64,000 bases of DNA from Micromonospora parathelypteridis (GTDB lineage: Bacteria; Actinomycetota; Actinomycetes; Mycobacteriales; Micromonosporaceae): assembly GCF_014201145.1 (NCBI RefSeq), contig NZ_JACHDP010000001.1:2294001-2358000 (forward strand), in the 5' to 3' direction. Of the stretch, positions 34,765 to 43,362 are shown in pieces. The translations under genes were made by a program, and so were the position numbers. Within the stretch, counting starts at the first letter, position 1. The number at the start of each line of letters is the position of its first letter. Under the pieces are notes generated by a model. That model ran no database searches and was not told the origin of the DNA. It saw only the letters and a list, made by a program, of their open reading frames with translations.

Positions 34765-34804
34765 GCCGGCAGCCTACGGTCCGCGCGGCGCTCCGGTGGT
34801 ACGA

Positions 34805-34840
34805 CGAAGGGGGCCGACCGGCTGCGGTCGACCCCCTTCG
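34805..34840 (-). terminator. sucCD terminator
   Basis: CGAAGGGGGCCGACCG pairs with CGGTCGACCCCCTTCG at 15 of 16 positions, 18 bases past the sucD stop. Confidence 0.8.
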
Positions 34841-34857
34841 GTGTTGCCTGGCCCGGC

Positions 34858-35745
34858 TCAGCTGCCGGACATGATCTCCCGCATGAGGCGGGCGGTCTCG
34901 GTCGGCGTCTTGCCGACCTTGACTCCGACCGCCTCCAGCGCCGCCTGCTTCGCCTCGGCGGTGCCGGCCGAGCCGGAGATGATCGCCCCGGCGTGACCCA
35001 TGGTCTTGCCGGGAGGGGCGGTGAAGCCGGCGATGTAGCCGACCACCGGCTTGGTGACGTTGGCCTTGATGAACTCGGCGGCCCGCTCCTCGGCGTCGCC
35101 GCCGATCTCACCGATCATCACGATGGCGTCGGTCTCCGGGTCGGCCTCGAACGCCGCCAGGGCGTCGATGTGGGTGGTGCCGATGATCGGGTCACCGCCG
35201 ATGCCGACGCAGGTGGAGAAGCCGATGTCGCGCAGCTCGTACATCATCTGGTAGGTCAGCGTGCCGCTCTTGCTGACCAGGCCGATCCGGCCGGAGCCGG
35301 TGATGTCGGCCGGGATGATGCCGGCGTTGGAGGCACCCGGCGAGGCGATACCCGGGCAGTTCGGCCCGATGATCCGGGTCTGCTCGCCCTTCGCCACGTT
35401 GTACGCCCAGAACGATGCGGTGTCGTGCACCGGTACGCCCTCGGTGATCACCACGGCCAGCGGGATCGCGGCGTCGATCGCCTCGACCACGGCGGCCTTG
35501 GTGAACTGCGGCGGCACGAAGATGACAGTGACGTCCGCCCCGGTCTCGGCCATCGCGTCCGCGACGGACGCGAAGACCGGCAGCTCGGTGCCGTCGAAGT
35601 CGACCTTCTGGCCCGCCTTGCGCGGGTTGACGCCGCCCACCACGTTGGTGCCGGCGGCGAGCATCCGCCGGGTGTGCTTGGAACCCTCGGAACCGGTCAT
35701 CCCCTGGACGATGACCTTCGAGTCCTTGGTCAGCCAGATAGCCAT
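34858..35745 (-). CDS. sucD: succinate--CoA ligase alpha subunit
   Basis: 295-residue subunit that carries the phosphohistidine: GHAGAI with the active His at about residue 250. The N-terminal CoA-binding Rossmann part reads [19 protein letters not shown], and PGIASPG and SGTLTYQM are present. It makes succinate and ATP (or GTP) from succinyl-CoA with SucC. The ATG at 35745 is two bases after the sucC stop, one operon. Confidence 0.97.
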   Translation of the reverse strand: MAIWLTKDSKVIVQGMTGSEGSKHTRRMLAAGTNVVGGVNPRKAGQKVDFDGTELPVFASVADAMAETGADVTVIFVPPQFTKAAVVEAIDAAIPLAVVITEGVPVHDTASFWAYNVAKGEQTRIIGPNCPGIASPGASNAGIIPADITGSGRIGLVSKSGTLTYQMMYELRDIGFSTCVGIGGDPIIGTTHIDALAAFEADPETDAIVMIGEIGGDAEERAAEFIKANVTKPVVGYIAGFTAPPGKTMGHAGAIISGSAGTAEAKQAALEAVGVKVGKTPTETARLMREIMSGS

Positions 35746-35747
35746 GA

Positions 35748-36926
35748 TCAGACCCCCGCAGCTGCCAGCTCGGCGGCCCGCTCGGCCGCACCGTCCATGG
35801 TGTCCACCCGCTGCACGAGCGGGTTGTTCGCGCCGTCCAGGATCGCCCGGCCGGCCTCGGCGTTGTTGCCGTCGAGACGGACGACGAGCGGCTTGGTGAC
35901 CTGCTCGCCGCGCTGCTCCAGCAGGGCCAGCGCCTGGATGATGCCGTTGGCGACCTCGTCGCAGGCGGTGATGCCGCCGAAGACGTTGACGAAGACGCTC
36001 TTCACGGCCGGGTCGGAGAGCACGATCTCCAGCCCGTTCGCCATCACCGCGGCGCTCGCGCCGCCGCCGATGTCGAGGAAGTTGGCCGGCTTGACGTTGC
36101 CGTGCCGCTCACCGGCGTACGCGACCACGTCGAGGGTCGACATGACCAGACCCGCGCCGTTGCCGATGATGCCGACCTCGCCGTCGAGCTTGACGTAGTT
36201 GAGGTCCTTGGCCTTCGCGGCCTGCTCCAGCGGATCCACCGCAGCCTGGTCGACCAGCGCCTCGTGGTCCGGGTGCCGGAACGCCGCGTTCTCGTCCAGG
36301 CTGATCTTGGCGTCGAGCAGCAGCAGCCGACCGTCGCCGTTCTTGGCCAGCGGGTTGACCTCGACCAGCGTGGCGTCCTCGGCGACGAACGCCTGCCACA
36401 GGCCGACGGCCACCTCGACCACCTGCTCGGCGACCTCGGCCGGGAAACCGGCAGCGGTCACGATCTCGCGAGCCTTGGCCTCGTCCACGCCCTTCACGGC
36501 GTCGATCGGGGCCTTCACGACCTTGTCGGGGGTCTCGGCGGCGACCTGCTCGATGTCCATGCCGCCGGCGACGCTGGCGATGCAGAGGAAGGTGCGGTTC
36601 GCCCGGTCGAGCAGGTACGAGAAGTAGTACTCGTCGACCACGTCCGCGGTCACGGTGATCATGACCTTGTGGACGGTGTGACCCTTGATGTCCATGCCGA
36701 GGATGTCCGTGGCCCTCGCCACCGCCTCATCCGGGCCCTCGGCCAGCTTGACGCCGCCGGCCTTACCTCGGCCACCGACCTTCACCTGCGCCTTGACGAC
36801 CACGCGACCGCCGAGGCGTTCGGCGATCGCGCGGGCCTCTTCGGGGGTAGTGGCGACGCCGCCGGCCAACACGGGCAAGCCGTGCCGCTCGAACAGGTCC
36901 CGCCCCTGGTACTCGTACAGGTCCAC
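35748..36926 (-). CDS. sucC: succinate--CoA ligase beta subunit
   Basis: 392-residue nucleotide-binding subunit with an ATP-grasp domain. Seen: [19 protein letters not shown] at the start, [39 protein letters not shown] and [21 protein letters not shown] start at 36926. First gene of sucCD; an inverted repeat lies about 70 bases upstream. Confidence 0.97.
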   Translation of the reverse strand: MDLYEYQGRDLFERHGLPVLAGGVATTPEEARAIAERLGGRVVVKAQVKVGGRGKAGGVKLAEGPDEAVARATDILGMDIKGHTVHKVMITVTADVVDEYYFSYLLDRANRTFLCIASVAGGMDIEQVAAETPDKVVKAPIDAVKGVDEAKAREIVTAAGFPAEVAEQVVEVAVGLWQAFVAEDATLVEVNPLAKNGDGRLLLLDAKISLDENAAFRHPDHEALVDQAAVDPLEQAAKAKDLNYVKLDGEVGIIGNGAGLVMSTLDVVAYAGERHGNVKPANFLDIGGGASAAVMANGLEIVLSDPAVKSVFVNVFGGITACDEVANGIIQALALLEQRGEQVTKPLVVRLDGNNAEAGRAILDGANNPLVQRVDTMDGAAERAAELAAAGV

Positions 36927-36996
36927 GATTGCGCGTCCCGTCCCGTCTCCGCGGCGCGCCGTCGCGCCGCCACCAGCGTTCAGAAAACAGTTTGAC

Positions 36997-37019
36997 GCCT
37001 GTCATCAGTTGAAACAGGC
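36997..37019. promoter_or_regulatory. inverted repeat upstream of sucC
   Basis: GCCTGT-11-ACAGGC, a perfect 6-bp inverted repeat in a locally A/T-richer stretch (CATCAGTTGAA), about 70 bases before the sucC start. An operator is likely; the regulator is unknown. Confidence 0.35.
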
Positions 37020-37280
37020 CATTGGCCGCAGCCTAGCGAGGTCGGCACCACCGGCAACCGAGCGGGTGCGCGGTGTGCGGTAATGCACAACCGGGCATCG
37101 GATGCGGCCGGTTTCCGGCCATGATTCGGCCGGCATCCACCGTCCGGGCGATGTTGACAGGGTTGCGTAACCCGGCCGTGGGGGCGTCGTTGAGTCAGGT
37201 GTCGGAGCGCTGAACAGCGCGATGACGGGAGACGGCCGATGCCCTGTCGGTCGAGGGGTGGCGGCGGGGCATCGTGCATA

Positions 37281-37317
37281 GAGGGGCCGGACGTGTGAGG
37301 GGTGCGTCCGGCCCCTC
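37281..37317 (-). terminator. terminator of the B12-binding protein gene
   Basis: GAGGGGCCGGACG and CGTCCGGCCCCTC form a perfect 13-bp stem, 68 bases past the stop of the minus-strand gene at 37385. Confidence 0.7.
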
Positions 37318-37384
37318 CCCCGTGCCCGGAGCCCGATCGCCGACGTCTTTCAAGGCTGCCGTGGCAAGCCCTTGGCGAACTGCC

Positions 37385-37789
37385 TCAGGAAACCGGCTGC
37401 GCGACGTTCTGTCGGACCCACTCGACAATCGCCTGAGTGGTGGCGCCCGGCGTGAAGATCTTTGCGACGCCCAGCTTCTCCAACTCGGGAATGTCGCCGT
37501 TCGGAATGATGCCGCCACCGAACACGACGATGTCGCGGGCGTCCCGCTCACCGAGCAGTTCCAGCACCCGGCGGAAGAGCGTCATGTGCGCGCCGGAGAG
37601 GACGGACAGGCCGACCGCGTCGGCGTCCTCCTGGATGGCGGTCTCCACGATCTGCTCGGGGGTCTGGTGCAGGCCGGTGTAGACGACCTCCATCCCGGCA
37701 TCCCGCAGGGCACGCGCGACGACCTTCGCGCCTCGGTCGTGGCCGTCCAGGCCGGGCTTGGCGACGACGACCCGAATACGAGAGCTCAT
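37385..37789 (-). CDS. icmB: cobalamin-binding subunit of an acyl-CoA mutase (IcmB-like)
   Basis: 134-residue stand-alone B12-binding domain. The motif [14 protein letters not shown] carries the His that binds cobalt in DxHxx[12 protein letters not shown] and [10 protein letters not shown] line the nucleotide tail. Size and sequence fit the small subunit of isobutyryl-CoA mutase; relatives include hydroxyisobutyryl- and ethylmalonyl-CoA mutase B12 domains. The large subunit is not in the window. It lies upstream of sucCD on the same strand, which suits a pathway ending in succinyl-CoA, though a terminator separates them. Confidence 0.87.
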   Translation of the reverse strand: MSSRIRVVVAKPGLDGHDRGAKVVARALRDAGMEVVYTGLHQTPEQIVETAIQEDADAVGLSVLSGAHMTLFRRVLELLGERDARDIVVFGGGIIPNGDIPELEKLGVAKIFTPGATTQAIVEWVRQNVAQPVS

Positions 37790-38248
37790 CAGCGCACACC
37801 TTTCACCGGCTTCACGGCCTTCACCTGAACGAACGGTAACCCGGCGGACCCAGCCCCGGAAATCCGGGCCGGGAACCGGTCTCCGGGACGCTCACGGCCC
37901 GGGGCGACCACCAGGCAGCCTAGGGAAGTCCCGCCAGCGCCGCTGGCCACTGCTCCCGGCACTGCCCGCAGTCAAGCCGGACGACTCCGCCGGACCGGTC
38001 ACGCTCGGCGACGAACGGGCAGCATCGGGGGCACCGTTCAGCGTCACGATGCGTGACAATAATGGACGCAAACGGACAGATCGACACGCCAATTTAGCGC
38101 TCTAGCTTGTGGCTGGCCTGGTGGTTGGCTAACGTGTCCACGGTTGTCATCAGGTCCATGGACGGGTGACGACGCGGTCAGCGGACGTTCATTGGAGCTT
38201 CACGAACGCCCACCGGCCGCTTCGGAACCCCGACAACGGAGGGTGTGC
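37790..38248. other. divergent intergenic region, B12 protein and first M23 peptidase
   Basis: 459 bases without a supported gene. It includes the inverted repeat GTCAC-5-GTGAC (38043-38057) and the A/T-richer stretch CCAATTTAGCGCTCTAGCTT (38090-38109) that may hold the peptidase promoter. I looked for a c-di-AMP (ydaO) riboswitch, common before such peptidases, and did not recognise one. Confidence 0.45.
38043..38057. promoter_or_regulatory. inverted repeat GTCAC-N5-GTGAC
   Basis: Perfect 5-bp inverted repeat followed by AATAATGG, about 190 bases upstream of the first M23 peptidase. The half-site resembles the GTGAC words before oligopeptide cluster 1. Candidate operator only. Confidence 0.3.
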
Positions 38249-38956
38249 GTGCGCCAGCGCCTGTCGTCTGAGCCCGATCGATATCGCGGTCGTCGCCGCG
38301 TGCCCACCCCACCGCGTAGCCGTTACGCCGCTGTCGTCACCACCGCGTTCGTCGGGGCCGGCATCGTCGCACTCGGCGCGAGCGCCCTGCCGGATGCCAA
38401 GGACGTCAGCCCGACGGTGCTCGACGAGCTCAAGCAGGCGTCGGTCACCAGTCAGGAAGCGGCGGATCGAGCGGACAACGCCGACCGCGCCTCCCGGGAC
38501 AGCCGCAGCAAGGACAGCGCCGAGCCCGAGGTGTGGCTGCTGCCGCTGCAGGGCTACGACTTCAACTCCCCCTACGGGATGCGCTGGGGCAAGCTGCACA
38601 CCGGCGTGGACCTGGTCGCCGGCGAGGGCACTCCCTATGTGGCGATCCACGACGGCCTGGTCACCAAGGCCGGCTGGTTCGGCGGGTACGGCAACGCCGT
38701 GATCGTCCAGCACTCCGACGGCAGCGAGGCCATCTACGGCCACTCCTCCGCGGTGAGCGTCAAGGAAGGCCAGCAGATCAAAGCGGGCGACCAGCTCGGC
38801 CTGGTGGGCCAGACCGGCCACGCCTACGGCACCCACCTGCACCTGGAGATCCATGTCAAGGGCCAGCCGGTCGACCCGGTGCCTTACCTCCAGCAGCGCG
38901 GAGTGGACATCAAGCTGCAAGTCGAGGCAATTTACAGCGAGGTAGCCGCCTCCTGA
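38249..38956 (+). CDS. M23-family zinc metallopeptidase (cell wall endopeptidase), first copy
   Basis: 235-residue protein. A basic N-terminus and one hydrophobic helix (TTAFVGAGIVALGAS) anchor or export it; a polar stretch rich in Ala, Asp, Arg and Ser (ADRADNADRASRDSRSKD) follows; the LytM domain is at about 100-210, with zinc ligands His and Asp in LHTGVDLV and the HLHLEIH motif. It should cut peptidoglycan cross-links or tether a partner. GTG 38249 follows GGAGGG with five-base spacing. In mycobacteria a peptidase gene sits in the same place between sucC and uvrD1. A paralogue follows at 39230. Confidence 0.9.
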   Translation: MRQRLSSEPDRYRGRRRVPTPPRSRYAAVVTTAFVGAGIVALGASALPDAKDVSPTVLDELKQASVTSQEAADRADNADRASRDSRSKDSAEPEVWLLPLQGYDFNSPYGMRWGKLHTGVDLVAGEGTPYVAIHDGLVTKAGWFGGYGNAVIVQHSDGSEAIYGHSSAVSVKEGQQIKAGDQLGLVGQTGHAYGTHLHLEIHVKGQPVDPVPYLQQRGVDIKLQVEAIYSEVAAS

Positions 38957-38975
38957 CGCTGTGCAACGACCGTTG

Positions 38976-39008
38976 ACCGCCCGGATCTGTCGATCCGGGC
39001 GGTTTTTC
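38976..39008 (+). terminator. intrinsic terminator of the first M23 peptidase gene
   Basis: ACCGCCCGGATC and GATCCGGGCGGT form a perfect 12-bp stem with a four-base loop, directly followed by TTTTT. Confidence 0.9.
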
Positions 39009-39229
39009 GTTGGACGGACCCGGCGGATGTCTGCCGGGTCACAGCTCGGACTGTGACCGGCGACACCCAGCAGCATGATCACTTATCCGGATGTAGCACC
39101 GCACAGCGGGTCATATCCGGGCACGCGGCCCACGGCCGAGCGCCCGGCGGTGCGGTCCCCCTACCGCCGCCCGCTCGGCCCGACACCAGTATTTCGAGGT
39201 CAAGTGCCCCTCGACTGTGAAGGCCCGCC

Positions 39230-40003
39230 GTGCAGGAAGACAGCCCCGTCCAGAACGAGAACACCCCCGACAGCACCACCCGGATCGAGCAGCCGCAGCG
39301 CGGCGGCCGGCGCAACCGCCTCATCGTGCTCGCGGCCGCCGCTCTGGTGGCCCTCGGCCTCGGGGGCGTCGCCGTCGCGACCACCGGCACCGACCACCCG
39401 GCACCCGCCGCCGTCTCCCTCGACGCGCAGTCCCGGGCCGAGGCCGCCAGCCGGGCGGACCGCTCCGCTCGCGAGTCGAGCAACCTGGTTACCCCCTCGG
39501 CCAGCCCGACGCTGAGCCCGTCGACGGCAAGCGCCAGCCCGACACCCACGAAGACGGCCGCCGCGAAGGCCAAGCCGAAGCCGAAGAAGACCACCAAGCC
39601 CACGCCCGCCTGGGTCGACCCGATGCCGGGCGCCGCGGTCACCTCCTGCTACGGGCAGCGCTGGGGCACCCTGCACGCCGGCATCGACCTGGCGCTGCCC
39701 TCCGGTACGCCGATCCGCGCCGCGGCCGCCGGCACCGTGACCCAGGCTGGTGACGCCTCCGACGGGTACGGCAACTCCGTCTTCATCGACCACGGGAACG
39801 GCTACCTGACCCACTACGCCCACCAGAGCCGCATCGCGGTCACGGTCGGCCAGGCGGTCAAAGCCGGCCAGGTCATCGGCTACGAGGGCGCCACCGGCGA
39901 CGCCACCGGCCCACACCTGCACTTCGAGGTGCACCAGGGCATGTGGAACCAGATCGACCCCGCCCCGTTCATGCGGGCGCACGGCGTGAATCTGGGCTGC
40001 TGA
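39230..40003 (+). CDS. M23-family zinc metallopeptidase, second copy
   Basis: 257-residue paralogue of the preceding gene. The cytoplasmic N-terminus (about 28 residues) precedes one helix (LIVLAAAALVALGLGGVAVA); then come a polar segment with RADRSARESS, a Ser/Thr/Pro/Lys-rich linker and a LytM domain (about residues 130-255) with LHAGIDLA and HLHFEVH zinc motifs. Two Cys (TSCYGQ and the last residue) may form a disulfide. GTG 39230 is the best start. Likely a cell-wall hydrolase on the outer face. Confidence 0.9.
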   Translation: MQEDSPVQNENTPDSTTRIEQPQRGGRRNRLIVLAAAALVALGLGGVAVATTGTDHPAPAAVSLDAQSRAEAASRADRSARESSNLVTPSASPTLSPSTASASPTPTKTAAAKAKPKPKKTTKPTPAWVDPMPGAAVTSCYGQRWGTLHAGIDLALPSGTPIRAAAAGTVTQAGDASDGYGNSVFIDHGNGYLTHYAHQSRIAVTVGQAVKAGQVIGYEGATGDATGPHLHFEVHQGMWNQIDPAPFMRAHGVNLGC

Positions 40004-40033
40004 GGCAGAGTGCCGCGTGGTCCGCGCGCTACA

Positions 40034-40081
40034 TCAAGGAAAGAGTGGCCTCAGTGGTACCGGAGGCCACTCTTTCCTTGA
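40034..40081. terminator. perfect 19-bp bidirectional terminator between M23 peptidase and pcrA
   Basis: TCAAGGAAAGAGTGGCCTC (40034-40052) pairs perfectly with GAGGCCACTCTTTCCTTGA (40063-40081). The A-rich and T-rich bases of the outer stem serve as U-tracts in either direction. It separates two convergent genes. Confidence 0.85.
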
Positions 40082-40135
40082 TTCAGTGCGATCTTGCGGG
40101 CGGTGATCCGGCGCGCGCCGACCCAGCCCGTCGGG

Positions 40136-42541
40136 TCAGAGCTTGTCGACCGGGGCGTGCCGCAGCACCAGCCACATGGTCTGGTCGCCGAAGTCGATCT
40201 GCGCACGGGCACCCGGGCCGTGCCCCTCGACGGCGAGCACCCGCCCCAGCCCGTACCGCTGGTGATTGACCCGGTCGCCGGCAGACACCTTCGGCCCCTG
40301 CGGCAGCTCGCTGGCCGTGGTCAGCCGGCTGGCGTCCACGCCGAGCCGCTGGGCAAGCTGGGCCGCCTTCGGCGTGCCTCCGGTGAAGGTGCCCCGCCCG
40401 CCGGGCGCGCGGTCCGCACGACCGCCGACGCCGCCGCCCCCGCCAGCCCACGAGGTGTACGACCCCTCGGTGCGCTCCCAGTGCACCAGCTCCGACGGCA
40501 ACTCCTCCAGGAACCGCGACGGCGGGTTGTAGGACGGCTGCCCCCAGGCCGAGCGGGTCACCGCCCGGGAGAGGTAGAGCCGCTGTCGGGCACGGGTGAT
40601 GCCGACGTACGCCAGTCGACGCTCCTCCTCCAACTCGCGGGTGTCGCCCAGCGAGCGCAGGTGCGGGAAGACGCCGTCCTCCAGGCCGGTCAGGAAGACC
40701 ACCGGGAATTCCAGGCCCTTGGCGGTGTGCAACGTCATCAGGGTGACCACACCCTGATGGTCGGGATCGTCGGAGGGGATCTGGTCCGCGTCGGCGACCA
40801 GCGCCACCTGCTCCAGGAAGCCGGCCAGGGTGGCCCGCTCCCCCTCCTCGCCCAGCGCCTCGATCCGCTCGGTGTACTCCCGGGCCACGCTGACCAGCTC
40901 CTGGAGGTTGTCCACCCGGCCCGCGTCCTGCGGATCCAGGCTCTCCTCCAGCTCGGTGAGGTAGCCCGAGCGGGTCAGCAGCGCCTCCAGCACCTCCTCC
41001 GGGGTGCCGGTCTCGGACAGCTCCCGGGCACCGTCGAGCAGCGCCACGAAGTCGGCGATGCCGTTGGCCGCCCGGCTGGAGATGCCCGGTGCCTCCCGGG
41101 CCCGGCGCAGCGCCGCGCCGAACGAGATCCGGTCCCGGCTGGAGAGCGCCTCGACACACGCCTCGGCGCGATCGCCGATCCCGCGGCGGGGGGTGTTGAG
41201 GACCCGCCGCAGGCTCACCGTGTCGTCGTCGTTGACCACCGAACGCAGGTACGCCAGAGCGTCGCGAACCTCCTTGCGCTCGTAGAAGCGCACCCCGCCG
41301 ACCACCTTGTACGGCAGGCCGACGCGGATGAACACCTCTTCGAAGACGCGCGACTGGGCGTTGGTGCGATAGAAGACCGCGACGTCGCCGGGACGGGTCT
41401 CGTCGGCGTCGACCAGCCGGTCGATCTCCCGGGCCACCCAGTCGGCCTCGGCGTGCTCGGTGTCGGCCACGTACCCGACGATCCGCTCGCCGGCGCCGGC
41501 CTCGCTCCACAGCCGCTTGGGCTTGCGGGAGGTGTTCCGGTCGATCACCGCGTTGGCCGCGTTGAGGATGGTCTGCGTGGAGCGGTAGTTCTGCTCCAGC
41601 AGAATCGTCCGCGCGTCGGTGAAGTCGCGTTCGAATTCCAGGATGTTGCGGATCGTCGCGCCCCGGAACGCGTAGATCGACTGGTCCGCGTCGCCGACCA
41701 CGCACAGCTCGGCGGGGTCCAGCCCGTCGGTGCCGGAGACCAGCTCCTTGATCAGCGTGTACTGCGCGTGGTTGGTGTCCTGGTATTCGTCCACTAGCAC
41801 GTGCCGGAACCGCCGACGGTAGCTCTCCGCGACGTGCGGGTGGGACTGGAGCAGGTGCACCGTGGTCATGATCAGGTCGTCGAAGTCCAGTGCGTGCGCC
41901 TCACGCAGCCGGCGCTGGTAGAGCGTGTACGCCTCAGCCAACGCCCGCTCGTTGGGCCCGGTGGCCCGCGCCGCGAACTGCTCGGGGTCGACCAGCTCGT
42001 TCTTGAGATTGGAGACCTGGGCGGCCAGACCGCGCGCCGGGTACCGCTTCGGGTCGAGATCGAGCTCGCGGGTGACCAACTGCATCAGCCGACGGGAGTC
42101 GTCCGCGTCGTAGATCGAGAACGTCGACTTGAGGCCGGCGTGCTCGTGCTCGGCGCGCAGAATCCGGACGCACGCGGAGTGGAACGTCGACACCCACATC
42201 AGGCGGGCCCGGGGACCCACCAGCGCGGCGACACGCTCTTTCATCTCGCCGGCGGCCTTGTTGGTGAAGGTGATCGCGATGATCTCGCCCGGATGGACGT
42301 CCCGTGCGGCGAGCAGGTAGGCGATCCGGTGTGTGAGCACCCGGGTCTTGCCGGACCCGGCGCCCGCCACGATCAACAACGGCGAGCCGGCGTGGCTGAC
42401 GGCGTCGCGCTGTGGCCCGTTCAGCCCAGCGAGCAACTGCTGCGGATCGAGACGCGCAGCGGCCGGCCCAGGTCGGTGCGGGCGGGCCGGCGCGGACTCC
42501 GGCGCAGGCGGGGACGCGGGAATGTCGAAGAGAGGATGCAT
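40136..42541 (-). CDS. pcrA: ATP-dependent DNA helicase PcrA/UvrD1
   Basis: 801-residue superfamily 1A 3'-5' helicase for nucleotide excision repair and replication restart. Motif I GAGSGKTR, motif Ia TFTNKAAGEM, motif II VDEYQDT, motif III GDADQSIYAFRGA, motif IV NYRST and motif V/VI region TLHTAKGLEFP and YVGITRAR are all visible. The C-terminal tail ends with the tudor-like GDRVNHQRYGLGRV that in PcrA meets RNA polymerase. ATG 42541. It is divergent from chorismate mutase, as uvrD1 is from the chorismate mutase gene in mycobacteria. Confidence 0.97.
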   Translation of the reverse strand: MHPLFDIPASPPAPESAPARPHRPGPAAARLDPQQLLAGLNGPQRDAVSHAGSPLLIVAGAGSGKTRVLTHRIAYLLAARDVHPGEIIAITFTNKAAGEMKERVAALVGPRARLMWVSTFHSACVRILRAEHEHAGLKSTFSIYDADDSRRLMQLVTRELDLDPKRYPARGLAAQVSNLKNELVDPEQFAARATGPNERALAEAYTLYQRRLREAHALDFDDLIMTTVHLLQSHPHVAESYRRRFRHVLVDEYQDTNHAQYTLIKELVSGTDGLDPAELCVVGDADQSIYAFRGATIRNILEFERDFTDARTILLEQNYRSTQTILNAANAVIDRNTSRKPKRLWSEAGAGERIVGYVADTEHAEADWVAREIDRLVDADETRPGDVAVFYRTNAQSRVFEEVFIRVGLPYKVVGGVRFYERKEVRDALAYLRSVVNDDDTVSLRRVLNTPRRGIGDRAEACVEALSSRDRISFGAALRRAREAPGISSRAANGIADFVALLDGARELSETGTPEEVLEALLTRSGYLTELEESLDPQDAGRVDNLQELVSVAREYTERIEALGEEGERATLAGFLEQVALVADADQIPSDDPDHQGVVTLMTLHTAKGLEFPVVFLTGLEDGVFPHLRSLGDTRELEEERRLAYVGITRARQRLYLSRAVTRSAWGQPSYNPPSRFLEELPSELVHWERTEGSYTSWAGGGGGVGGRADRAPGGRGTFTGGTPKAAQLAQRLGVDASRLTTASELPQGPKVSAGDRVNHQRYGLGRVLAVEGHGPGARAQIDFGDQTMWLVLRHAPVDKL

Positions 42542-42608
42542 CGCCCGACAAGTCTATGCCGCCGGCCAGACACTTCCCCTCCCGCTGCGCCGAGGTGCGG
42601 GCAAGGCC

Positions 42609-42638
42609 TTGCGCACCCACTGCCGACGTGGGCATACT
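42609..42638 (+). promoter_or_regulatory. candidate promoter of the chorismate mutase leader
   Basis: TTGCGC (42609-42614) and CATACT (42633-42638) lie 18 bases apart, close to the -35 and -10 consensus TTGACA and TATAAT. Transcription would begin near 42645, right at the GTG of the leader peptide, giving a leaderless message. Confidence 0.45.
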
Positions 42639-42645
42639 CGACGGC

Positions 42646-42711
42646 GTGATCGCTGCGCGTTACTACTTTTACTATGGCACCGGGAGTCCGGCTGCCGTAG
42701 GTCGCGCCTGA
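42646..42711 (+). CDS. aromatic leader peptide of the chorismate mutase attenuator
   Basis: 21-codon open frame from GTG 42646 to TGA 42711. It encodes MIAARYYFYYGTGSPAAVGR plus Ala; five codons in a row are Tyr-Tyr-Phe-Tyr-Tyr (42661-42675). The end of this frame lies 16 bases before an intrinsic terminator upstream of chorismate mutase, the enzyme that commits chorismate to Phe and Tyr. In leader-peptide attenuation (known from pheA and trp operons) a ribosome stalled for lack of charged tRNA-Tyr or tRNA-Phe would prevent the terminator. No ribosome site precedes the GTG, in line with a leaderless start. An earlier in-frame start at GTG 42628 is possible. Confidence 0.72.
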   Translation: MIAARYYFYYGTGSPAAVGRA

Positions 42712-42760
42712 TCGATTCAGACCTGCTAAAGCCCCGGGCTCCTGGAGTCCGGGGCTTTTT
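42682..42760 (+). promoter_or_regulatory. transcription attenuator: antiterminator segment plus intrinsic terminator
   Basis: The terminator pairs AAAGCCCCGG (42728-42737) with CCGGGGCTTT (42749-42758) and ends in TTTTT. The leader segment GGGAGTCCGGCT (42682-42693), seven bases after the Tyr codons, resembles the terminator's 3' arm (GGAGTCCGGGGCT) and can pair instead with the 5' arm AGCCCCGGGCTCC. A stalled ribosome leaves that segment free (antiterminator); a ribosome that reaches the stop covers it (terminator). Confidence 0.7.
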
Positions 42761-42807
42761 CTGTCCCGGGTTTCGGGCACCGGGCACCACAGTGCGAGAG
42801 GTACCCG

Positions 42808-43203
42808 ATGATGACAGACGTGATGGAGCAGAGCGGCGGCCCGATCCGACCGAAGGCTGAACAGCCCGCGGCGAACGGGAGGGAGCCAGCGGTGTCCACG
42901 TCGCCGACGGTCGAAACCGCTGGGCCGGCCGAGCCACAGACCGGCACCGCGGAGCCGACCGCGTCCGCGCGGATCCTGGAGATCAGGGGACGGATCAACG
43001 AGATCGACCACGCGCTGATCGCGCTCTGGCAGGAGCGGGCCGCGTTGTCCCACGAGGTCGGGGCGACCCGGATGGCGTCCGGCGGGACACGTCTCGTGCT
43101 CTCCCGGGAACGGGAGATCCTGGAGCGGTTCCGGGTCGCGCTCGGCGCCGACGGCACCCAGTTGGCCCTGCTGCTGCTCCGCGCCGGCCGCGGCCCGCTG
43201 TGA
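42808..43203 (+). CDS. aroQ: chorismate mutase (AroQ class, actinobacterial short form)
   Basis: 131-residue protein. Residues 1-52 are a variable, probably disordered N-terminus; 53-131 are the helical mutase domain: LEIRGRINEIDHALIALWQE, RMASGGTRLVLSREREILE and LALLLLRAGRGPL. This is the mycobacterial intracellular chorismate mutase pattern, including the C-terminal end that in mycobacteria contacts DAHP synthase. It converts chorismate to prephenate for Phe and Tyr. ATG 42808 (or 42811) follows GAGAGG. Expression is probably set by the leader attenuator just upstream. Confidence 0.92.
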   Translation: MMTDVMEQSGGPIRPKAEQPAANGREPAVSTSPTVETAGPAEPQTGTAEPTASARILEIRGRINEIDHALIALWQERAALSHEVGATRMASGGTRLVLSREREILERFRVALGADGTQLALLLLRAGRGPL

Positions 43204-43362
43204 GGCGCACCGCTCGCAGTGCGCCGCACGGCCGCTGAAGCCACGTGGACCAGCCGCACGGTCCGCTGTACGCCCCGTCGGCGGGCCGCTGGCCTCCGGG
43301 GCGGCCGAGAGTGCCCTCCGGCCATTCGGCACGGGAGCGGCCCGCTCCAGGTCGTGGACAGA

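Larger units (their letters stand above)
36927..37384. other. intergenic region upstream of sucC
   Basis: 458 bases. Holds the sucC promoter (minus), the inverted repeat at 36997-37019, a perfect GGGTT-GCGT-AACCC hairpin near 37157 after a TTGACA sequence on the plus strand, and the terminator of the B12-binding gene. No gene is supported. Confidence 0.5.

Noticed and set aside
37790-38248. c-di-AMP (ydaO) riboswitch before the M23 peptidase
   Set aside because: Expected from other actinomycetes, but I could not find the conserved core; a covariance-model search would settle it.
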